A stretch of DNA of 64,000 nucleotides from Lachnospiraceae bacterium (GCA_018384375.1 JAHAYJ010000100.1:1-64000); one strand, 5' to 3'. Numbered from the stretch's first letter, positions 37,544-48,025 are shown. Notes: generated by a model from the letters alone, not told the origin. Program-made: numbers and translations.

Positions 37544-38213
37544 AAATATAGATACTGTTTTGTTCGACTTAGACGGGACGCTGGTAGACTCTATGTGGAT
37601 GTGGCGTGAGATTGATGTTGAATACCTGGGAAGATTTGGTATTCCTCTTCCTGAAGGGCTGCAGTCTGATATAGAAGGAATGAGCTTTTCAGAGACAGCA
37701 CAGTATTTTAAGAAAAGATTTGAGATACCGGACAGTATTGAGAAGATGAAAATGGATTGGAATGAGATGGCATGGGATAAATACACACATCAGGTTCCTT
37801 TTAAGGAGGGTGCGCGCGAATTCCTTGATTATTGTCATACCCATGGAATCCGTCTCGGAATTGCTACCAGTAATTCCAGACAGCTGGTGGAAGCTGTAAT
37901 GGGGGTTCATGGTGTTTTAGACTATTTTGATGGGATTGTAACCGGATGTGATGTGAATAAAGGGAAACCGGCACCGGATGTATACCTGGAGGCTGCAAGA
38001 GTCTGTAAGACGGCGCCAGAAAAATGTCTGGTATTTGAAGATATTATACCGGGAATTCAGGCAGGTAAGGCAGCCGGTATGAGGGTATGTGCTGTGGAGG
38101 ATGCGTATTCCCGTCATCAGGAGGAAGAAAAGCGCAGGCTTTCTGACTATTATATTAATGATTATTATGATATCATGGCAGAACTGAAGCTGCCGGGAGG
38201 TTCGTTTGAATAA
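37527..38213 (+). CDS. HAD-superfamily hydrolase, subfamily IA
   Basis: A 228-residue phosphatase or phosphomutase of the haloacid dehalogenase superfamily. Motif I is [11 protein letters not shown] (about 12), motif II includes IATSNSR (about 112), motif III has the Lys in [13 protein letters not shown], and motif IV is [17 protein letters not shown]. The helical cap marks subfamily IA, as in phosphoglycolate phosphatase and beta-phosphoglucomutase. The substrate is not predictable. GAGGA lies 8 bases before ATG 37527, within the preceding gene. Confidence 0.85.
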   Translation: MNYMLENIDTVLFDLDGTLVDSMWMWREIDVEYLGRFGIPLPEGLQSDIEGMSFSETAQYFKKRFEIPDSIEKMKMDWNEMAWDKYTHQVPFKEGAREFLDYCHTHGIRLGIATSNSRQLVEAVMGVHGVLDYFDGIVTGCDVNKGKPAPDVYLEAARVCKTAPEKCLVFEDIIPGIQAGKAAGMRVCAVEDAYSRHQEEEKRRLSDYYINDYYDIMAELKLPGGSFE

Positions 38214-40131
38214 TGGATTTTTACCCATATCAAGACAGGATATGGAGGAAAGAGGGATAAGGCAGCTCGATTTTGTATATGTAATCGGCGATGCCTATGT
38301 CGATCATCCTTCTTTTGGACATGCAATTATCAGCCGTGTGCTGGAATCTCATGGTTATCGTGTGGGAATTATTTCACAACCGGACTGGAGGGACGAGCGC
38401 AGCATTGCAATTCTGGGAAGACCCAGACTTGGCTTCCTGATTGCAGCCGGAAACATGGATTCCATGGTGAATCACTATTTTGTCTCTAAAAAGAGGCGCC
38501 CATCAGATGCCTATACGCCGGGCGGTGTGATGGGGAAAAGACCTGATTATGCGACGATTGTTTATGGAAATCTGATAAGGAAAACCTATAAAGATGTTCC
38601 CATCATTATCGGTGGAATTGAAGCAAGTCTGCGTCGTCTTGCACATTATGATTATTGGAGCAATTCCCTGAAGCGGTCAATTCTTCTGGATAGTCAGGCG
38701 GATTTGATTTCTTATGGAATGGGAGAAAAGTCAATTATCGAGATTGCTGATGCCCTGCAGAGCGGAATTGATGTGAAAGACATTACCTTTATTCCTGGAA
38801 CTGTCTATAAGACCAGGGATATTTCCGGAATCAGCGGTTCAGAGGACGAAAAATATAATGCAATTCTGCTTCCTTCCTATGAGGAGATGAAGGCGGATCC
38901 GGAGAAATATGCCGAGAGCTTTGGCGTGCAGTATGAGAATACGGATCCTTTTACGGCAAGAATGCTTGCGGAAAGCTATGCGGGAGGTATCTATGTAGTA
39001 CAGAATCCGCCTCAGAAACCGTTGACAACAGAGGAGATGGATGATATCTATGCACTCCCATATCAAAGGACTTATCATCCTTCCTATGAAAAACAGGGAG
39101 GAGTTCCGGCAATCTCTGAAATCAAGTTTTCTCTGATCAGCAACAGGGGATGCTTCGGAGCATGCAGCTTCTGTGCCCTGACCTTTCACCAGGGGAGAAT
39201 CGTACAGGTAAGAAGTCATGAATCGATTTTGTCGGAGGCAGAGGAACTGACGAAGGAGCCTGATTTTAAGGGATATATCCATGATGTGGGTGGACCGACC
39301 GCCAATTTCCGACATCCGGCCTGTGAAAAACAGCTAAAATGCGGAGCCTGCAAAAACAGACAATGCCTGTATCCCACACCTTGTAAAAACATGAATACCG
39401 ACCATAGTGATTATTTAGAGCTTCTTCGCAAACTGAGGGCACTTCCCGGTGTGAAGAAAGTATTTGTACGATCCGGCATCCGGTTTGACTATCTTTTGGA
39501 GGACAAGGATGATGCCTTCTTCAGAGAGCTTGTTGAGCATCATGTAAGTGGTCAATTAAAGGTAGCTCCGGAACATATTTCCGATACGGTTCTTGAAAGG
39601 ATGGGAAAACCAAGACGAAGTGTTTATGAGAGGTTTGTAAAGCAATATGAGCGGATCAATGAGAAGCTTGGCAAGAAACAATTCCTTGTGCCGTATCTGA
39701 TGTCCTCCCATCCGGGATCGACTTTAAAGGAGGCGGTTGAACTTGCTGAATATCTTCGGGATCTTAACTATATGCCGGAGCAGGTACAGGATTTCTATCC
39801 AACACCCTCCACGTTATCTACCGTAATGTACTATACAGGAATTGATCCAAGGGACAAAAGCAAGGTTTATGTGTGTCGGAATCCTCATGAAAAGGCAATG
39901 CAAAGAGCATTGATCCAATATCGGAAGCCTCAAAACTATGAGCTTGTGAAGGAGGCGCTCCTGAAGGCGGGACGAGAAGATCTGATCGGGTTTGACAAGA
40001 AATGTCTGATACGTCCGAGACAGGCTGCGGGTATGCAGAGCCGGAACCAAAATGGACAGGATAATAAGAACCGAAAGGGTTTACAGAAGAAAAAAACAAT
40101 CAGAAATGTGCATAAGAAGAAAAAGCCATGA
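38206..40131 (+). CDS. YgiQ family radical SAM protein
   Basis: A 641-residue UPF0313/YgiQ radical SAM protein. The N-terminal part contains the family block [20 protein letters not shown], and the iron-sulfur motif [10 protein letters not shown] lies at about 315-324. The C-terminal tail is basic and low complexity (about 605-641). Biochemical function is unknown. The start is TTG 38206, 5 bases after GGGAGG, overlapping the HAD stop by 8 bases. The tight packing suggests one transcript from 36812 on. Confidence 0.88.
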   Translation: MNNGFLPISRQDMEERGIRQLDFVYVIGDAYVDHPSFGHAIISRVLESHGYRVGIISQPDWRDERSIAILGRPRLGFLIAAGNMDSMVNHYFVSKKRRPSDAYTPGGVMGKRPDYATIVYGNLIRKTYKDVPIIIGGIEASLRRLAHYDYWSNSLKRSILLDSQADLISYGMGEKSIIEIADALQSGIDVKDITFIPGTVYKTRDISGISGSEDEKYNAILLPSYEEMKADPEKYAESFGVQYENTDPFTARMLAESYAGGIYVVQNPPQKPLTTEEMDDIYALPYQRTYHPSYEKQGGVPAISEIKFSLISNRGCFGACSFCALTFHQGRIVQVRSHESILSEAEELTKEPDFKGYIHDVGGPTANFRHPACEKQLKCGACKNRQCLYPTPCKNMNTDHSDYLELLRKLRALPGVKKVFVRSGIRFDYLLEDKDDAFFRELVEHHVSGQLKVAPEHISDTVLERMGKPRRSVYERFVKQYERINEKLGKKQFLVPYLMSSHPGSTLKEAVELAEYLRDLNYMPEQVQDFYPTPSTLSTVMYYTGIDPRDKSKVYVCRNPHEKAMQRALIQYRKPQNYELVKEALLKAGREDLIGFDKKCLIRPRQAAGMQSRNQNGQDNKNRKGLQKKKTIRNVHKKKKP

Positions 40132-40164
40132 TAATAAAAGTGACAGAAGAGAGGAGAAAATGAC

Positions 40165-40734
40165 TTGAAGAAGGAAATCAAGGGAAATTTCGGATATTTA
40201 AAGGCAAAGAGAAATCAAGTACTTATCAGAACACTTTTGTTTTTTGGAATATCTCTGTCTCTTTTTATTGCAGGATACATTACCACAGGTACGAAAAAAA
40301 ATCTGCTTACGGTAGTAGCTGTACTGGGGTGTCTTCCTGCAAGTAAAAGCTTGGTAAATTTAATCATGTATTTTCGGGCAACCGGTTGCAGCGAAGAGGC
40401 AAAGAAAGTAATTGCACCGTTGGAAGGCAGGCTGATCGGTATGTATGATATGTATTTTACTTCCTATCAGAAGAATTTCGCAATTAGTCATATGATTGTA
40501 GAGGATAAAGTGATTCTGGGGTATACAGAAAGCGTAAAATGTGATTGCAGAGCCTGTGAGGAGCACCTGCTGACCATGCTTAAACAGAGTGGTTTTAAGG
40601 ATATGACAATCAAAATTTCCGATAAGCTTGAAACCTACTGTGAACAGCTTCGAAAAATGAATGAAAAAGAACAGGATAATCATCCGGAAAAAGATGATGC
40701 GGTCAGAGTTGTCTTGTATGATATTTCCCTGTAA
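40165..40734 (+). CDS. Unknown protein with two transmembrane helices
   Basis: I do not recognise this 189-residue protein. It has a basic N-terminus, two closely spaced hydrophobic helices (about 20-42 and 46-68), then a soluble domain of about 115 residues with a Cys cluster (VKCDCRACEEH, about 130-140) and a negatively charged tail. GAGGAG lies 8 bases before the TTG start. Its place between YgiQ and an RNA pseudouridine synthase gives no clear functional hint. Confidence 0.7.
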   Translation: MKKEIKGNFGYLKAKRNQVLIRTLLFFGISLSLFIAGYITTGTKKNLLTVVAVLGCLPASKSLVNLIMYFRATGCSEEAKKVIAPLEGRLIGMYDMYFTSYQKNFAISHMIVEDKVILGYTESVKCDCRACEEHLLTMLKQSGFKDMTIKISDKLETYCEQLRKMNEKEQDNHPEKDDAVRVVLYDISL

Positions 40735-40745
40735 AGGAGAACGGG

Positions 40746-41732
40746 ATGCAGCAGATAGAGATTGGCGAAAATGAAGCAGGACAGAGGCTGGATAAATTTC
40801 TCCAGAAATTTATGCCCCTTGCACCTTCCTCTTTTTTCTACAAAATGCTCCGCAAAAAGAATATCACCTTGAATGGAAAAAAAGCGGAGGGAAAAGAAAA
40901 ACTCGCTCTTGGAGATAAGATTTCGTTTTATCTGGCAGATGAAACGATAGCGGGCTTTTGTGATAAGCCGGGAAAAGGAGAGACGATAAACGAGTATCAG
41001 GCGGCCTATCGGAAATTCAAGGAGATTACTGTAGTTTATGAGGATGCACATGTAATTATTATGAATAAGCCGAAAGGAATCCTTTCACAGAAGGCGAATC
41101 CGGATGATATATCTTTAAATGAATGGATGCTGGGTTATCTGCTTGAGAAAGGCAGCTTGAAGGAAAATCAATTGTCAACCTTTAAGCCTTCCATCTGTAA
41201 CAGGCTTGACCGGAATACCTCAGGGCTTGTGATCGGTGCAAAGTCTTTACAGGGAAGTCAGTTGATGAATGAATTGATCAGAAGCCGCGGTGTTCGAAAA
41301 TTTTATCGTATGTTTGTAAAGGGAAAAATAGTGGGGGAGGAAACACTGGAAGGATTTCTGATCAAAGATCAAAAAAGCAATAAGGTGCATTTAGTAAAAG
41401 AAGGAACTGATCGGGGAGCATATATCAAAACGAGATACTATCCGGTCAGGGAATTTAAGGACAGAACGTTAGTGGAGGCTGAACTGATTACGGGAAAGCC
41501 GCATCAGATCCGCATTCACATGGCAAGTATTGGGCATCCGCTACTAGGAGACTATAAGTATGGTGACAGAGACTTTAATGACAGCTACAAGAAACAATTT
41601 TCCATCGACAGTCAGATGCTGCATGCGTACCGGCTGAATTTTCCGAAACTGGAGACTCCCTTAGAACAGCTTTCAGAGAAGGTAGTGGAGGCACCGCTGC
41701 CGGAAGAATTTCAACAATTAACGGAAGGATAA
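40746..41732 (+). CDS. RluA-family pseudouridine synthase
   Basis: A 328-residue enzyme with an N-terminal S4-type domain (AGQRLDKFLQKFMPLAPSSFFYKMLRKKNI) and a catalytic domain with ILSQKANPDD, the catalytic Asp in NRLDRNTSGLVIGAK, and TGKPHQIRIHMA. The family converts uridine to pseudouridine in 23S rRNA or tRNA; it most resembles RluC/RluD-type enzymes. AAAGGAG lies before the ATG. The recU gene starts 4 bases after its stop. Confidence 0.9.
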   Translation: MQQIEIGENEAGQRLDKFLQKFMPLAPSSFFYKMLRKKNITLNGKKAEGKEKLALGDKISFYLADETIAGFCDKPGKGETINEYQAAYRKFKEITVVYEDAHVIIMNKPKGILSQKANPDDISLNEWMLGYLLEKGSLKENQLSTFKPSICNRLDRNTSGLVIGAKSLQGSQLMNELIRSRGVRKFYRMFVKGKIVGEETLEGFLIKDQKSNKVHLVKEGTDRGAYIKTRYYPVREFKDRTLVEAELITGKPHQIRIHMASIGHPLLGDYKYGDRDFNDSYKKQFSIDSQMLHAYRLNFPKLETPLEQLSEKVVEAPLPEEFQQLTEG

Positions 41733-41736
41733 ATCT

Positions 41737-42276
41737 ATGGCAACATGGAATTCCAGGGGGCTAAGGGGCTCCACACTGGAAGACTTAATTAACAGAACGA
41801 ATGAAAAATATCAGGAAAACGGTCTGGCATTGATTCAGAAGATACCAACGCCTATCACGCCGATTACGATTGACAAGGCAACCAGACATATCACGCTGGC
41901 TTATTTTGAACAGAAAAGTACAGTGGATTATATCGGTGTGGTACAGGGGATTCCTGTTTGCTTTGATGCGAAAGAGTGCGCAGTAGACCGCTTTAACCTT
42001 CAGAATATTCATGAGCATCAGGTTGCATTTATGGAGCAATTTGAAAAACAGAAGGGAATTGCTTTTTTCCTGATCTATTTTTCACATAGAGATGAATTCT
42101 ACTATCTGCCTTTTGAAATTTTTAAGTTTTTCTGGGACAGAGCAAAGGAAGGCGGGAGAAAAAGCTTCCTCTATGAAGAGCTAAATCCGGAATATATACT
42201 CCCCAAGAAACAGGGTATATTTGTGCCTTATCTGGATATTCTCAGCAAGGATTTACAGGAACATGAAAGTATTTGA
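41737..42276 (+). CDS. recU: Holliday junction resolvase RecU
   Basis: A 179-residue resolvase that cuts Holliday junctions in Firmicutes in place of RuvC. It shows the nuclease-core pattern with GLRGSTLEDLINRTN, the STVDYIGVVQGIPVCFDAKEC metal-binding core (Asp, then Asp-x-Lys), and FNLQNIHEHQ. AAGGAT precedes the ATG. It complements ruvAB at 11909-13545. Its stop codon overlaps the -35 of the histidine promoter. Confidence 0.93.
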   Translation: MATWNSRGLRGSTLEDLINRTNEKYQENGLALIQKIPTPITPITIDKATRHITLAYFEQKSTVDYIGVVQGIPVCFDAKECAVDRFNLQNIHEHQVAFMEQFEKQKGIAFFLIYFSHRDEFYYLPFEIFKFFWDRAKEGGRKSFLYEELNPEYILPKKQGIFVPYLDILSKDLQEHESI

Positions 42277-42301
42277 CAAATGATTTTTCATTTAGTATAC
42301 T
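42273..42301 (+). promoter_or_regulatory. Near-consensus sigma-A promoter of the his operon
   Basis: TTGACA (42273-42278), a 17-base spacer and TATACT (42296-42301) predict a start near 42308. The -35 overlaps the recU stop codon. The 80-base leader up to hisZ contains GCTAA...TTAGC that could pair, but no T-box or leader-peptide signature. Confidence 0.8.
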
Positions 42302-42387
42302 ACCAATAGTTTTATTTGCTAACATGGTAGCGAATTAGCACTTTAAACCAATAAAGTATCTATGATTATATGAGGTGACGTAATAGA

Positions 42388-43500
42388 ATGAACCGACAGT
42401 TACTGCACACCCCGGAGGGGGTAAGAGATATTTACGGAAAGGAATACGCAAGAAAGCTTGCGGTGGAGGATCTGATTCATAAGCAGTTGAATTTATATGG
42501 CTATCAGGATATCCAGACACCTACCTTTGAATTCTTTGATGTGTTTTCTAAGGAAATAGGAACAACACCGTCTAAGGAACTGTATAAGTTCTTTGATAAG
42601 GAAGGAAACACGCTTGTGTTGCGCCCGGATTTTACACCCTCAATGGCACGTTGCGCCGCAAAATATTTTATGGATGAAAATGTTCCCATTCGTTTTTGCT
42701 ATGCAGGAAATACCTTTACCAACACAGGAAATCTGCAGGGAAAACTAAAGGAAGTTACCCAGATGGGAGCCGAACTGATGAATGACGGAAGCGTGGAGGC
42801 GGACGGAGAGATGATCTCAATGGTAGTCGAATCACTTCTACGTGCCGGATTAAAGGAATTTCAGGTCAGCATCGGTCAGGTGGAATATTTTAAAGGTATC
42901 TGCGCACAGGCCGGACTTGATGAGGAGACAGAAAATAAACTTCGGGAGTTTATCTCAGGAAAGAATATTTTTGGGGCAGATGAGTTGTTACTTGAAAAGG
43001 GAGTGGAGGAAAATTTCCGCAGACTGCTGTTGAAAACAACTGATTGCTTTGGTACGGTAGAAATACTGCATGAGATCAAAAAGCTTTCACTCAATGAGCG
43101 TTCTCTAGGCGCGATCGAACGGCTTGAGAAGTTATATCATGTCCTCTGCGAATATGGGGTTGAGAAGTACATCTCCTTTGATCTTGGGATGCTCAGCAAG
43201 TATAATTATTATACGGGGGTTATATTTAAGGTATATACTTATGGCGTAGGGGATGTGATCGTTAAGGGGGGCCGATATGATAATCTGCTTGGATATTTCG
43301 GAAAGGAAGCACCTGCCATCGGTTTTGTTGTGGTGATTGATGATCTTTTGTCTGCTCTGGAACGACAAAAAAGTAATATTGAGATTCAGGATGAACTGAT
43401 TGAAATTACTTACAATCATGATAATTATGAAGATAGGCTGAAGGAAGCAAGAAGGCTTCGCATGGAGGGCAGAAAAGCTGCCCTGATTCCGGAAAAATAA
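42388..43500 (+). CDS. hisZ: ATP phosphoribosyltransferase regulatory subunit HisZ
   Basis: A 370-residue HisRS-like paralogue without tRNA-charging function that assembles with short HisG and confers histidine feedback. Class II synthetase-like motifs are seen (PTFEFFDVFSKEIGTTPSKELYKFFD and VLRPDFTPSMAR), and its end is shorter than HisRS because the anticodon-binding domain is missing. The gene begins the histidine operon; AGGTGA lies before the ATG. Confidence 0.92.
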   Translation: MNRQLLHTPEGVRDIYGKEYARKLAVEDLIHKQLNLYGYQDIQTPTFEFFDVFSKEIGTTPSKELYKFFDKEGNTLVLRPDFTPSMARCAAKYFMDENVPIRFCYAGNTFTNTGNLQGKLKEVTQMGAELMNDGSVEADGEMISMVVESLLRAGLKEFQVSIGQVEYFKGICAQAGLDEETENKLREFISGKNIFGADELLLEKGVEENFRRLLLKTTDCFGTVEILHEIKKLSLNERSLGAIERLEKLYHVLCEYGVEKYISFDLGMLSKYNYYTGVIFKVYTYGVGDVIVKGGRYDNLLGYFGKEAPAIGFVVVIDDLLSALERQKSNIEIQDELIEITYNHDNYEDRLKEARRLRMEGRKAALIPEK

Positions 43501-43538
43501 GAACAGCTTCTATATGTATGTTAAGATAATTGGAAGGC

Positions 43539-44204
43539 ATGGTTAATGAAATGAGTGAAGAAAGATATTTAACGTTTGCTCTCGGAAAAGGGCGGCTTGC
43601 AAACAAGACTCTTGAACTTTTGGAGCAGATCGGAATTACCTGTGAGGAGATGAAGGATAAGAATTCCAGAAGACTGATTTTTGTAAATGAGGAATTGAAA
43701 CTGAAATTCTTTCTGTCTAAAGGACCGGATGTCCCTACCTATGTGGAATATGGGGCGGCTGATATCGGTGTGGTCGGTAAAGATACGATCATGGAAGAGA
43801 ACAGAAGAGTGTATGAAGTCTTGGATCTGGGCTTTGGCAAATGCCGCATGTGTGTATGTGGGCCAGCCTCTGCAAGGGAGCTTTTACAGCACCATGAGAG
43901 GATTCGCGTCGCCAGCAAATATCCGGAAATTGCAAAGGATTATTTTTATAATAAAAAGCATCAGACTGTAGATATTATCAAGCTGAACGGTTCCGTGGAA
44001 TTAGGACCGATCGTTGGCTTATCGGATGTGATTGTTGATATCGTGGAAACCGGTTCTACTTTAAAGGAGAATGGATTGGAGGTTCTGGAGGAAATCTGTC
44101 CGTTATCAGCCAGAATGATTGTGAATCAGGTAAGCATGCAGATGGAAACACAGAGAATCAGAAGCCTGATCTCAAGATTAAAGGAACTTTGCGAGAACGG
44201 ATAG
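43539..44204 (+). CDS. hisG: ATP phosphoribosyltransferase, short form
   Basis: Catalyses the first step of histidine synthesis, joining ATP and PRPP. At about 220 residues it is the short form that needs HisZ. It shows LTFALGKGRL, SKGPDVPTYVEYGAADIGVVGKD and the PRPP-binding DVIVDIVETGSTLKENGL. The start is 43539 or 43551; the GGAAGG near 43532 fits neither spacing well. Confidence 0.94.
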   Translation: MVNEMSEERYLTFALGKGRLANKTLELLEQIGITCEEMKDKNSRRLIFVNEELKLKFFLSKGPDVPTYVEYGAADIGVVGKDTIMEENRRVYEVLDLGFGKCRMCVCGPASARELLQHHERIRVASKYPEIAKDYFYNKKHQTVDIIKLNGSVELGPIVGLSDVIVDIVETGSTLKENGLEVLEEICPLSARMIVNQVSMQMETQRIRSLISRLKELCENG

Positions 44205-44237
44205 TTTTCTCAGTTTTGAAAGGAGTAGAGGATAAAG

Positions 44238-45539
44238 ATGCGTATTATAGAGTTGACAGAAGAAACAAAGGATAATTTGCTGGAAAAACTGCTAAAGAGA
44301 AGTCCTAACAGCTATGGACAGTTTGAACAGACGGTAAATGATATTATTGCCAAGGTAAGAGAACGTGGAGATGAAGCTCTGTTTGAATACACAAAAGAAT
44401 TCGATAAATGTGAGATCAATCAGCAGACGATTCGGGTTAGCAGACAGGAGATTGAAGAAGCCTATGAGAAGGTAGATTCTGAGCTTATCAGAGTGATGAA
44501 AAAATCTGCGGATAATATTACTCGTTTTCACGAGAAACAGCTCCACAACAGCTGGATCGTGCCGGAAGATAACGGAACAATCCTGGGACAGAAGATTACG
44601 CCAATAGCAATTTCAGGTGTGTATGTACCCGGCGGCAAGGCAGCCTATCCTTCCAGCGTTCTGATGAATGTCCTGCCTGCAAAGGTTGCCGGTGTTTCCA
44701 GGATTATCATGACTACACCTCCCGGTGCAGACGGAAAAGTTAATCCTGGTACTCTGGTAGCAGCGGATATTGCAGGTGTCAGTGAAATTTATAAGGTTGG
44801 AGGTGCCCAGGCAATTGCAGCTATGGCATTTGGAACGGAAAGCATCCCCAGGGTGAATAAGATCACAGGCCCCGGTAATATTTTTGTAGCGCTTGCCAAA
44901 AAGGCCTGTTTCGGTTTTGTGAGTATTGACTCTATTGCAGGTCCCAGCGAGATACTTGTTCTTGCGGATGAGACGGCAAATCCAAGATTTGTTGCGGCAG
45001 ATCTGCTCTCCCAGGCTGAGCACGACGAAATGGCCAGTGCGATCCTGATTACCACCAGCAAAGAGCTGGCTGAGAACGTTTCTGATGAAGTGGAGCAGTT
45101 TACCAGACAGCTTTCAAGAGAAGAGATCATTCGTAAATCTCTTAATAATTATGGATATATTCTGGTTGCGGAAAATATGGATCAGGCAATAGATGCTGCA
45201 AATGAAATCGCATCGGAACATCTGGAAATCCTGACAAAGAATCCTTATGAAACGATGACGAAGATCAAGAATGCTGGCGCGATTTTCCTGGGAGAATACT
45301 CCTCAGAGCCGCTTGGAGATTATTTTGCCGGTCCTAACCATATTCTTCCGACCAATGGAACTGCTAAATTTTTCTCGCCTTTAAATGTGGATGATTTTTT
45401 GAAAAAAACCAGTATCATTTCTTATTCAAGGGATGCACTTAAAGAGGTACATAAGGACATTGATCTGTTTGCAGAAAAGGAAGGCTTGACGGCACATGCA
45501 AACTCCATTAAAGTTAGATTTGAAGCCGGGGAGGAATAA
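44238..45539 (+). CDS. hisD: Histidinol dehydrogenase
   Basis: Zinc- and NAD-dependent enzyme for the last two oxidation steps to histidine. The 433-residue protein shows YVPGGKAAYPSSVLMNVLPA, the cofactor segment KVGGAQAIAAMAFGTESIPRV, DLLSQAEHDE with active-site residues, and GPNHILPTNGTAKFFSPL. GAAAGGAG lies upstream of the ATG. Confidence 0.96.
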   Translation: MRIIELTEETKDNLLEKLLKRSPNSYGQFEQTVNDIIAKVRERGDEALFEYTKEFDKCEINQQTIRVSRQEIEEAYEKVDSELIRVMKKSADNITRFHEKQLHNSWIVPEDNGTILGQKITPIAISGVYVPGGKAAYPSSVLMNVLPAKVAGVSRIIMTTPPGADGKVNPGTLVAADIAGVSEIYKVGGAQAIAAMAFGTESIPRVNKITGPGNIFVALAKKACFGFVSIDSIAGPSEILVLADETANPRFVAADLLSQAEHDEMASAILITTSKELAENVSDEVEQFTRQLSREEIIRKSLNNYGYILVAENMDQAIDAANEIASEHLEILTKNPYETMTKIKNAGAIFLGEYSSEPLGDYFAGPNHILPTNGTAKFFSPLNVDDFLKKTSIISYSRDALKEVHKDIDLFAEKEGLTAHANSIKVRFEAGEE

Positions 45540-45541
45540 AG

Positions 45542-46129
45542 ATGAGTCGCAGCACAACCCAAAAAAGAACAACAAAGGAAACCGCTATTTCCATGAAACT
45601 GGAACTGGATGGAACGGGAAAGAGCACTGTGGAAACCGGGATCGGTTTTTTTAATCATATGCTGGAGGGCTTTGCAAAACATGGATTTTTTGATCTGGAG
45701 GTACAAATCAGGGGCGATTTACAGGTAGATGGACATCATACTGTTGAGGATGCCGGTATTGTTCTGGGGACTGCCATCAGGGAAGCATTGGGAGACAAGG
45801 CGGGAATTAAGCGCTATGGTTCCTGCATTCTGCCGATGGATGATGCGCTTGCCCTGTGTGCTATTGACCTGTGCGGAAGACCTTACTTTGTATTTGATTG
45901 TGACTTTACCGTGGAAAAGGTTGGTTATCTTGATACAGAATTGGTTCGTGAGTTCTTCTATGCAGTATCCTACAGTGCAGGAATGAATCTTCACATAAAG
46001 ATGCTTTCCGGCATCAACAATCATCATATGATCGAAGCAATGTTCAAGGCTTTTGCGAGAGCACTTGATGAAGCAACAAGCTTTGATGATAGAATTCATG
46101 GCGTTTTAAGTACAAAAGGAAGTCTTTGA
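45542..46129 (+). CDS. hisB: Imidazoleglycerol-phosphate dehydratase
   Basis: A 195-residue monofunctional dehydratase of histidine synthesis. The metal-binding His motifs [24 protein letters not shown] and [15 protein letters not shown] are all visible. It starts 2 bases after hisD. There is no phosphatase domain, so histidinol-phosphate phosphatase is encoded elsewhere. Confidence 0.96.
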   Translation: MSRSTTQKRTTKETAISMKLELDGTGKSTVETGIGFFNHMLEGFAKHGFFDLEVQIRGDLQVDGHHTVEDAGIVLGTAIREALGDKAGIKRYGSCILPMDDALALCAIDLCGRPYFVFDCDFTVEKVGYLDTELVREFFYAVSYSAGMNLHIKMLSGINNHHMIEAMFKAFARALDEATSFDDRIHGVLSTKGSL

Positions 46130-46190
46130 AGAATATAATGAATCAGAAAGCGCCATTAGGAAAATCTCAGAAGAGGAATTGACAAACGTG

Positions 46191-47477
46191 ATGACAAACT
46201 ATAAGAAATTTATTCCCTGTATATTTTTAAAGAATGAAAAAGCAGTTGCAGGCTTTCAGGACTCGACCGTTGTTAGTGAAAATCCGGTGCAGCTTGCCAG
46301 ATTTTACGGAGAGAATAATGCCGACGAACTTTTGGTGTTTGATCTTTCCACAGATGATGATTCTCATGAGAGGGCTTTGGATCTGATCAAAGAAATCTGT
46401 CATGAAGCACAGATTCCTGTCATCGGCGCAGGCAATGTAAAGCGGATGGAGGATATCAAGAAGCTTCTTTATGCGGGCTGTAGCAGGGCAGCACTAAATT
46501 ACTCTAAAGAAGGCAATGTTGAAATTACAAGGGAGGTTTCTCTGAAATTCGGAAAAGATAAAATCGTTGCTTGTATCGCAGAGGCATCTGAAATTGAAAC
46601 CAATGCACAGCTACTGGGCGAATTTGTTGAAGAAGTTATTTTGATCCATGAAAAGACCATTAAGCAGGCAATTGAAGTAGCACAGCTTCCCGTGATCGTT
46701 ACCTTGCCGGAGGTTTCACTTGACAAGATCATTGAACTGCTTTCCTGTGAGACGATTGCCGGAGTGACAGGACCGGCAATCAATGAAAATGCAAAGGAGA
46801 TCAATGATATCAAAGATCTTTGTGCCGGGAACGGTGTGAAGGTGAGAACCTTTGAACCTGCCATTGCGTGGGCGGAATTGACAAAGAACTCCGATGGTCT
46901 GGTACCTGTAGTGGTTCAAGACTACAAGACCAGAGAGGTTCTGATGGTGGCGTATATGAATGAGGAAGCTTACCTGCATACCTTAAAGAGCGGCCGTATG
47001 ACTTACTACAGCAGAAGTCGCAAGGAACAGTGGATCAAAGGAGAGACCAGTGGACACTTTCAGTATGTGAAGGAGCTGACGGCAGATTGCGATAAGGATA
47101 CCATTCTTGCAAAGGTTTCCCAGGTGGGGGCTGCCTGCCATACCGGCAGCTACAGTTGCTTCTTCAATGAAATTATGAAGAAGGAGTATGATGAATCCAA
47201 TCCACTGATGGTATTTGAATCAGTTCTTAACGTGATCAAGGATCGTAAGGTACATCCCAAGGAGGGCTCTTACACGAATTACCTCTTTGATAAGGGAATT
47301 GATAAAATATTGAAAAAGCTCGGTGAGGAGGCAACTGAAATCGTCATTGCCGCCAAGAACCCGAATGCGAATGAGATCAAGTATGAGATTTCCGATTTCC
47401 TGTACCATATGATGGTTCTCATGGTTGAGAAAGGGGTTACATGGGAAGAGATTACGGAGGAACTGGATAAAAGATAG
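46191..47477 (+). CDS. hisIE: HisIE with an N-terminal HisF-like domain
   Basis: A 428-residue fusion. The C-terminal half is the usual HisI-HisE protein: the cyclohydrolase domain (about 220-325, with [15 protein letters not shown] and the zinc Cys in [10 protein letters not shown]) and the pyrophosphohydrolase domain (about 335-428, with [16 protein letters not shown]). The N-terminal 210 residues resemble the HisA/HisF barrel ([57 protein letters not shown]) but lack the catalytic acids: the IPCLDV-type Asp is Phe, and the later IDA-type Asp is missing. True hisA and hisF are not in the window. The start is 46191 or GTG 46188, given AGAGGA nearby. Confidence 0.9.
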   Translation: MTNYKKFIPCIFLKNEKAVAGFQDSTVVSENPVQLARFYGENNADELLVFDLSTDDDSHERALDLIKEICHEAQIPVIGAGNVKRMEDIKKLLYAGCSRAALNYSKEGNVEITREVSLKFGKDKIVACIAEASEIETNAQLLGEFVEEVILIHEKTIKQAIEVAQLPVIVTLPEVSLDKIIELLSCETIAGVTGPAINENAKEINDIKDLCAGNGVKVRTFEPAIAWAELTKNSDGLVPVVVQDYKTREVLMVAYMNEEAYLHTLKSGRMTYYSRSRKEQWIKGETSGHFQYVKELTADCDKDTILAKVSQVGAACHTGSYSCFFNEIMKKEYDESNPLMVFESVLNVIKDRKVHPKEGSYTNYLFDKGIDKILKKLGEEATEIVIAAKNPNANEIKYEISDFLYHMMVLMVEKGVTWEEITEELDKR

Positions 47478-47481
47478 TGAC

Positions 47482-47520
47482 ATGCACCGTATAATTTATC
47501 TATACGGTGCATATTTTTTA
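47482..47520 (+). terminator. Rho-independent terminator of the his operon
   Basis: A perfect 12-bp stem, ATGCACCGTATA (47482-47493) with TATACGGTGCAT (47501-47512), precedes a T-run, 5 bases after the hisIE stop. Confidence 0.92.
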
Positions 47521-47547
47521 TAAATCAACAGATATGGACAAAGAATC

Positions 47548-47961
47548 ATGGGAAATATAGACACAGACAGGAAGCTGGAGCTGGTGCGAACCATTCGACT
47601 GCAAAACCAGTACAACAGACAGCAGTGCCGAAGCAGGCAGCAACTGCTATACTCGAATGAACCCTATCAGGGAAAAGGTGAAATCTACGGACTGGAGTCA
47701 GCCGTAATGCCTGTCTCAGAAGGAATTAACAGGAAAATAAATACAAAAACCAATATGGAAAAAGAGCAGGGAAGCACTCTGTTAAAAGGCTTTCGTATCA
47801 GGCTGGTAATTGCCATGCTGCTATTCCTCGCTTTTGTTTTTTGCGATGTAAAAGGAATCCGTTTGGGAAAGGAATCCATGAATAATCTGTTTGAGCATAT
47901 GACGGAAACAGATCTGCCGGATTATTTCCCAGGCGGATTGTTAGGGGAGAAAATACCATAA
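47548..47961 (+). CDS. Hypothetical single-pass membrane protein
   Basis: I do not recognise this 137-residue protein. It has a Gln/Arg-rich N-terminus (NQYNRQQCRSRQQLLYS), a linker, one transmembrane helix (about 85-101) and a short extracytoplasmic end. Neither promoter nor ribosome binding site is evident in the 27 bases between the his terminator and the ATG, which weakens the start assignment. It may be a cell-division or cell-wall accessory, but nothing in the sequence shows this. Confidence 0.6.
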   Translation: MGNIDTDRKLELVRTIRLQNQYNRQQCRSRQQLLYSNEPYQGKGEIYGLESAVMPVSEGINRKINTKTNMEKEQGSTLLKGFRIRLVIAMLLFLAFVFCDVKGIRLGKESMNNLFEHMTETDLPDYFPGGLLGEKIP

Positions 47962-47995
47962 TAAATGAACGTCTTTCGAAAACCGAAAATAGCTC

Positions 47996-48025
47996 TTGCC
48001 AACAGGAAAAGGCAAACCGTATAAT
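47996..48025 (+). promoter_or_regulatory. Predicted promoter of the radical SAM/RNase G operon
   Basis: TTGCCA (47996-48001) and TATAAT (48020-48025) are 18 bases apart. The -35 forms an inverted repeat TTGCC/GGCAA with the spacer. Confidence 0.55.
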
